From contig JAHBVF010000012.1 in assembly GCA_019637685.1 (NCBI GenBank), forward strand, positions 1 to 64,000: a stretch of 64,000 bases of DNA, given 5' to 3'. Of this stretch, positions 60,226-64,000 are shown one piece after another (the stretch's first letter is position 1; every line of letters starts with the position of its first letter). The DNA comes from Caldilineaceae bacterium. Lineage in GTDB: Bacteria > Chloroflexota > Anaerolineae > Caldilineales > Caldilineaceae. The translations under genes and the position numbers were made by a program. Below the pieces are notes generated by a model, which was not told where the DNA came from, did not search any database, and was given only the letters and a program-made list of their open reading frames with translations.

Positions 60226-61371
60226 CTACCCATCTGGCGTGGGTGTAACATCTGGCTGCGCGGCAGACTCCGCGGGTGCTTCCGGGGTCGGAGTTTCAAA
60301 GAGCCGTTGCACATAGGCTGGCACGCCTTTGGGGGGGAGTGGACAACTGGCCGGGTCGATTCGATTGGCCTGCGAGAGGCTTTCCCCCTCCCAAATGGTA
60401 TCGATCAGCGTGGCGATTTTGGACGGATCGTTGATCACCAGCACATCCGCGCCGCTGGCCGTAATCAGGCGATCCACCTGTTTGTCTGTGATGGCCGCGG
60501 CCCGGATGTTTTCCGGCTCCAGCGAGACAGCAAAGCGGGTCAGGTCCAGCATCTGGAGCAGGGAGAGGTCCGTGGCAAAGGTCTGATGAAAGGCATTCCA
60601 CAGTTCGGGAATGCGCAATAGCTGGTTTCGATCCAACATCTGTTCGCGCAGCGCCCACAGGAACTGGCGCTGGCGACGGGCCCGGCCAAAGTCGCTTTCC
60701 AGCAGACGCAGGCGCACAAACCAGCGGGCACTTTCGCCGTCCAGCACCACCTCGCCAGCCGGCAGGGTGAAATAGCCCCAGGCATTCTCGTCCAGATCGT
60801 AGAGCAGTTCGTAGAAGGGGCAGTCCAGGTTGACAGTGACACCGCCCAGCGCGTCGACGACCTGCTCGAACCCATCCATCTCCACCCGCACCCAATGATC
60901 GGTTGCCAGGCCGAGGGTATTCTCGATGACCTGGGAGAGCAGGGCCGGGCCGCCACCCGGCGTGCCCAGGACAGCCTCCCCCAGATAGTCCACCTGATTG
61001 ATGCGGGCTGTGCCGTAGCCGGGGATCGGGAGGTAGAGGTCCCGGGGGACACTGAGAATGGCCGCCCGGTTGTATCTCCGGTCGATCCCCACCACCATAA
61101 TGGTGTCCGTGCGCCAACTGGCATCGGCTGGTCGCCGGTCTGTGCCCAGCAAGAGCAGATTGTCGGTGGTGTGCATATCGAAAGGCGGCGGGATCGGTGT
61201 CTGGGTGGGGGTAGGCGCGGGTGTGGGGGAATAAATGGGCGTGGCAGTAAAGGTCGGTGTGGTTAACCCCTGGAAAATTTGGGTCATTTCAAAGCCACTG
61301 GCCTGACAACCTGCGAGGGCAAAGGAGAAGAGCAGGGCGAATGTCAGATAGAGACAGGATTTTCTACGCAT
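60226..61371 (-). CDS. LytR-CpsA-Psr (LCP) family protein
   Basis: 381 residues from the ATG at 61371 with gaggga before it. Lipoprotein signal with lipobox LAGC (about 18-21), a Pro/Thr linker (TPAPTPTQTPIPPPF), then the LCP domain: LLLGTDRRPADASWRTDTIM, VSVPRDLYLPIPGYGTARINQVDYLGE, RVEMDGFEQVVDALGGVTVN, and WFVRLRLLESDFGRARRQRQ. LCP proteins attach glycopolymers to peptidoglycan or other acceptors on the cell surface. A paralogue is directly upstream. Confidence 0.9.
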   Translation of the reverse strand: MRRKSCLYLTFALLFSFALAGCQASGFEMTQIFQGLTTPTFTATPIYSPTPAPTPTQTPIPPPFDMHTTDNLLLLGTDRRPADASWRTDTIMVVGIDRRYNRAAILSVPRDLYLPIPGYGTARINQVDYLGEAVLGTPGGGPALLSQVIENTLGLATDHWVRVEMDGFEQVVDALGGVTVNLDCPFYELLYDLDENAWGYFTLPAGEVVLDGESARWFVRLRLLESDFGRARRQRQFLWALREQMLDRNQLLRIPELWNAFHQTFATDLSLLQMLDLTRFAVSLEPENIRAAAITDKQVDRLITASGADVLVINDPSKIATLIDTIWEGESLSQANRIDPASCPLPPKGVPAYVQRLFETPTPEAPAESAAQPDVTPTPDG

Positions 61372-61420
61372 AGTTCCCTCATTCACAACAGCAGAAGTAC
61401 ATTTCGTTCCGGCGATCCAT

Positions 61421-62581
61421 TCAGGGGCACTGCACCCGATCCCCCGTAGCACCCACAGTATTGGTCTCTATCAGCGGGGGGCGATCAAAAACTGTCTGCA
61501 CCCGCTCCCCAATCAGCGGCCAATCCGCCAGCCACACAGACATCCCACCCCGCCAGTCGGCTTTCACCAGATCAGGCGGCGAGATGACCATTCCGTGGAT
61601 CGCGGTTTCGTCCAGCGAGAGGCCAAAACGGGCGAGACGGATGGCATCCACAAAGCCGATGTCTGTCTGCACGCTATCGGCCAGCGCGGCATAGAGCGCG
61701 GGCAGATTGGCCAATTGATTCTCTGTCAAAAGTTGGCGACGCACAGCCCAGACGATCCGCTGCTGGCGTCGGGCGCGTTCCAGATCGCCGCCCTGGTTGC
61801 GTGCCCGCACATAGCCCAGCGCCATTTTGCCCGCCAGCCGGTGGGTTCCCGGCTCCAAATAGAGATTAATGTCCTCTTCGGGCAGATATTCGTATATTCT
61901 GCATTCCACTTCAATTTCCACGCCATCCAGCGCGTCCACCACTTTTTTGAAGCCTTCAAAATCGAAACGCAGGAAGTAATGGATGGGCACGCCGATCTTT
62001 TCGGTCAGCAGGGAAGCCAACAGCGCGGGGCCGTGGCCCGACTCGTCCCGTTCCCCCAGAAAATCGACTACATTGATTTTATTGGGTTTGTGGCCCGGGA
62101 TATTGTCGAGATAAATATCCCGGGGAAAGGATATGGCCGCGGCCCGTTTCCCTTCCAAATCTAGCGCCAGCAGCATCAACACATCCGTGCGCCAGTTGCC
62201 TTCGCCGGGGCGTCTGTCCGAGCCTAGCAGCAGAATGTTGACCGTATGGTTGAGTGGCAGGCCATCGGATTCCACAGGAACCGTGCTGGCTTCAGTGGTG
62301 TCTTCGGTAGTATCTGCCGGGCTGTTCTGGGGCGGGGGCGATACGGCAGATTGTACAACAGACTGTACAGCAGTTGCTGACTCTGCTTCGGCCACTCGTG
62401 TTTCAGCGGGTGCGGGTGCTGCTTTCACTTTTCCCACTTCTGGCTGAACTTCTGTTGGCCGGGCCGTGGGCGTTGCCACATCCGGGGCCGCGCGAACCTC
62501 ACCCCGCGAGCGGGTACACCCCCCCGCAAATAACATCAGAAGCAAAACAGGGCAAAGAAGTACGATTCGTTGGATTTTCAT
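61421..62581 (-). CDS. LytR-CpsA-Psr (LCP) family protein, paralogue
   Basis: 386 residues from the ATG at 62581, overlapping the HD gene stop (ATGA). Lipobox FAGGC (about 17-21), low-complexity linker (TPTARPTEVQPEVGKVKAAP and on), then ILLLGSDRRPGEGNWRTDVL, ISFPRDIYLDNIPGHKPNKI, FDFEGFKKVVDALDGVEIEV, MALGYVRARNQGGDLERARR. The conserved Arg and Asp residues of the LCP active site are present. A probable gene duplication with the following gene. Transfers surface polymers outside the membrane. Confidence 0.9.
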   Translation of the reverse strand: MKIQRIVLLCPVLLLMLFAGGCTRSRGEVRAAPDVATPTARPTEVQPEVGKVKAAPAPAETRVAEAESATAVQSVVQSAVSPPPQNSPADTTEDTTEASTVPVESDGLPLNHTVNILLLGSDRRPGEGNWRTDVLMLLALDLEGKRAAAISFPRDIYLDNIPGHKPNKINVVDFLGERDESGHGPALLASLLTEKIGVPIHYFLRFDFEGFKKVVDALDGVEIEVECRIYEYLPEEDINLYLEPGTHRLAGKMALGYVRARNQGGDLERARRQQRIVWAVRRQLLTENQLANLPALYAALADSVQTDIGFVDAIRLARFGLSLDETAIHGMVISPPDLVKADWRGGMSVWLADWPLIGERVQTVFDRPPLIETNTVGATGDRVQCP

Positions 62582-63144
62582 TCGCCATTCTCGACGCATA
62601 TCTCTTCAAAAAGGGTGCGGCTGGCAGGGAAGTGCCACTGATGGCCCCTGCGGAATTCCTGCAAATTGGTATGTCCCCGCTCGCCATAGCGCAGCGATTG
62701 GAGCACCATTTCCAGCTTGTCCACGTCTTTGACCAGGCGCGCTTCGGGTGTGGACCCCGCGTCATATTCCTGCCACAAGGCCACATACGTCTGGCCCTGG
62801 GGCAGTCCGGCCAGCAGATCGCTCAAAATGCGTTCCTCGGCCTGGTGTTTGGCATGACTTCCCAGTGCCTGGGCTGAACGGCGGGGCAGATCGGTCAGCA
62901 CACTCTCGGCCAGGTCGTGGAGCAGCGCCAGGGTGACAATCCGCTTTACATCCAGCGGCTCTGTCAACCCCTGGCCCGCGTAATCCGCGTTCACCTCATC
63001 GGCCAGAAAGAGCGCATAGAGCGCGACCAGACAGGTGTGATCGGCCAGGGATTCGGGCTGGCTCACGCCTGCAAAAAGCCAACCTGTGCGGGGCAAACTT
63101 TTCAGATGATTGGCAGTGCGAAAAAGATTCAGTAGCGACGGCAT
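62578..63144 (-). CDS. HD-domain nucleotidase/phosphohydrolase (HDDC2/YfbR-like)
   Basis: 188 residues. HD signature residues: ESLADHTCLVALYALFLADE (first His), LLHDLAESVLTDLPRR (His-Asp), KHQAEERILSDLLAGLP, and VKDVDKLEMVLQSLRY with the last Asp. The layout fits YfbR/HDDC2 5-prime-deoxynucleotidases. It probably dephosphorylates deoxynucleoside monophosphates. First gene of a unit with two LCP genes. The start codon is 4 bases from a 50-bp repeat that therefore forms its leader. Confidence 0.85.
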   Translation of the reverse strand: MPSLLNLFRTANHLKSLPRTGWLFAGVSQPESLADHTCLVALYALFLADEVNADYAGQGLTEPLDVKRIVTLALLHDLAESVLTDLPRRSAQALGSHAKHQAEERILSDLLAGLPQGQTYVALWQEYDAGSTPEARLVKDVDKLEMVLQSLRYGERGHTNLQEFRRGHQWHFPASRTLFEEICVENGE

Positions 63145-63148
63145 ACCG

Positions 63149-63288
63149 TTTTCAGGTCAGTGTACATGCCCATTTCGGGCACAACCAGCAATGAAAATGC
63201 GAGGTAGCGCAAGCTGTCAGCTTGCCTTACAAGGGCTATTTTCAGGTCAGTGTACATGCCCATTTCGAGCACAACCAGCAATGAAAAT
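63149..63288. repeat. 50-bp direct repeat in two copies with a hairpin between
   Basis: 63149-63198 and 63239-63288 are identical except one base (g/a at 63177 and 63267). Each begins ttttcaggtcagtgtacatg and ends with atgaaaat, so the ends are short inverted repeats. Between them sits the GCAAGCT-GTC-AGCTTGC hairpin (63209-63225). Confidence 0.8.
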
Positions 63289-63290
63289 AG

Positions 63291-63372
63291 GAACGCAGAT
63301 TTACGCAGAAGCCACAGATTACGCAGATTCTATCCGTGTTTATCAGCGTTCATCAGTGGCTATTCTTCGTTT
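63291..63372. repeat. Decamer-unit repeat hairpin
   Basis: Left: gaacgcagatttacgcagaa, gccacagatt, acgcagattc. Right: tatccgtgtttatcagcgtt, catcagtggc. Arms are complementary in register. Best-formed member of the decamer family. Confidence 0.65.
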
Positions 63373-63442
63373 GAGAATCGGGAATACGAAACAGAGACTT
63401 AACCTAATCTTCAGTACACTGGAAACAAAGTTATTCGACTAC

Positions 63443-63475
63443 AGAAGTTCGACTTTTCTGAAAAGTCGAACTTCT
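63443..63475. repeat. Perfect 15-bp palindrome
   Basis: AGAAGTTCGACTTTT (63443-63457), loop CTG, AAAAGTCGAACTTCT (63461-63475). A half copy (ctaaaaagtcgaact) occurs at 29154-29168 upstream of the 29284 operon. It lies after the CinA stop; no U-run beyond the stem. The remaining part of 63145-63517 has no gene. Confidence 0.6.
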
Positions 63476-63517
63476 ACGCCCAAAAAACTTTGTTGACGCT
63501 GTATTCAGTCTCCAATC

Positions 63518-64000
63518 TCAAATCCCCACAATATCCCGCCGCACCAGGTCCAGCGCCCGGTTGCCAATCCAGGCCGTGCTGATGTTGTCCCGCCCCCCAA
63601 AGGGGAAGCGGGCTGTGCGTATACCGGTGGGACCGGCCAGAGCCAGCCACGTCTGTCCCGGTGTCTGGGAATAAAAATCCTCGTCCGGCTGGCCCGACGA
63701 AAGAATCGCCAACCCGTAGGTGGCCCCGGCCCCGGTCCGCAGATCAGCCGCAATGCGCCTCGCCTGCGCTTCGTCCACCACTTCCGCTCTATCCTCTTCG
63801 ATTCGGACATCGGCCAGCACTTCGCTACCGCCCTCCGCAGCGCGCAGTCGTTCGGCAATCGCGCCGGCGGACGAAGTTTCCAGCAGGGCGATTGTGGCTT
63901 TGGCCTCCCGCAAGAGGCGAGCGGTTACACTCTCCACACTCTCATCCTGGGTGGAACTGTAGATGTACTGGCCTACCCGTTCCCGCACCTGAGCTTCCAT
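63518..64000 (-). CDS. cinA: CinA-family protein, C-terminal part (cut by window edge)
   Basis: 160 residues up to the right edge. EAQVRERVGQYIYSSTQDES is the inter-domain part of CinA, where the real gene would continue upstream beyond the window. ATIALLETSSAGAIAERLRA is the start of the nicotinamide-nucleotide amidase domain (usual A-ES-TGG), followed by RIAADLRTGAGATYGLAILS and TARFPFGGRDNISTAWIGNR. CinA deamidates NMN and hydrolyses ADP-ribose. Here the usual AES(C/L)TGG is LETSSAG. The catalytic Ser and other residues are partly kept. The C-terminus overlaps a heptamer repeat AGTCTCC AATCTCA AATCCCC. Confidence 0.75.
   Translation of the reverse strand: MEAQVRERVGQYIYSSTQDESVESVTARLLREAKATIALLETSSAGAIAERLRAAEGGSEVLADVRIEEDRAEVVDEAQARRIAADLRTGAGATYGLAILSSGQPDEDFYSQTPGQTWLALAGPTGIRTARFPFGGRDNISTAWIGNRALDLVRRDIVGI

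Overview
The window looks like a chromosomal segment of a free-living, metabolically versatile member of the Chloroflexota, most likely in the Anaerolineae/Caldilineales range. This is inference from the gene set. It rests on twin-arginine lipoprotein sugar-binding proteins, several enolase-superfamily sugar-acid enzymes, a Ser/Thr kinase with a Pro/Thr-rich stalk and a GFG-W-type C-terminal domain, secreted proteins with YLPLI-like tails, two LytR-CpsA-Psr proteins, DUF4058, and intergenic DNA full of short-period hairpins. Base composition is GC-rich by eye. There is no phage, plasmid, CRISPR or rRNA signal. The only RNA gene seen is tmRNA.

Layout. 0.2-2.5 kb: a PqqD-like protein and an asparagine-synthetase-like cyclase, a fragment of a RiPP (probably lasso-type) cluster cut by the left edge. 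2.6-8.9 kb: a sugar-acid operon behind a LacI-type operator (DgoD-like dehydratase, ABC binding protein, two permeases, FAH-family hydrolase, COG3618-type lactonase). These enzyme classes fit a non-phosphorylative sugar-lactone route ending in a diketo-acid hydrolase. 8.9-15.8 kb (mostly minus): acyl-CoA ligase, an FHA/Ig/TM/lytic transglycosylase fusion, tmRNA, an ABC-F ATPase and a serine beta-lactamase-fold protein. 16-22 kb: galactarolactone-cycloisomerase-like enzyme, a HigBA toxin-antitoxin pair, a second enolase-family dehydratase, a glycosidase-like protein and an MFS carrier. 22-28.5 kb: methyltransferase, threonine aldolase, a Ser/Thr kinase divergent from an FHA-winged-helix regulator, and an ECF-like sigma factor. 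28.5-36.2 kb: membrane proteins, an autoregulated HTH pair, an LRR exoprotein, alpha-galactosidase MelA, a WS/DGAT acyltransferase with an added Cys/His tail, and a second HigBA. 36.2-46.7 kb: formate-THF ligase, CrcB, SDR, a three-domain secreted protein, CopB copper ATPase, acyl-CoA ligase, acyl-CoA dehydrogenase and a frameshifted DUF4058 gene. 46.8-57 kb: M20 peptidase, SMP-30 lactonase, sugar isomerase/epimerase and a MacA/FtsX/ATPase/ATPase export operon in which one ATPase carries an AbrB-like tail. 57.2-64 kb: a membrane flippase-like protein, PHP hydrolase, Gfo/Idh oxidoreductase, two LCP proteins with an HD-domain protein, and a CinA fragment at the right edge.

How the parts work together: four loci deal with galactose- or uronate-type sugars and their lactones (DgoD-like operon, cycloisomerase, MelA, SMP-30/isomerase). 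Three lipid genes (two CoA ligases, an acyl-CoA dehydrogenase) plus WS/DGAT suggest fatty-acid activation and neutral-lipid storage. The kinase and the FHA-winged-helix protein form a plausible phospho-signalling pair.

The most unusual signals are intergenic. One is a set of hairpins built from 7-, 8- or 10-base units. Others are a MITE-like element in two copies, a roughly 100-bp repeat that abuts the stop codon of two different genes and is apparently split once by a second palindromic element, and a perfect 23-bp palindrome over the -10 box of an HTH-containing operon.
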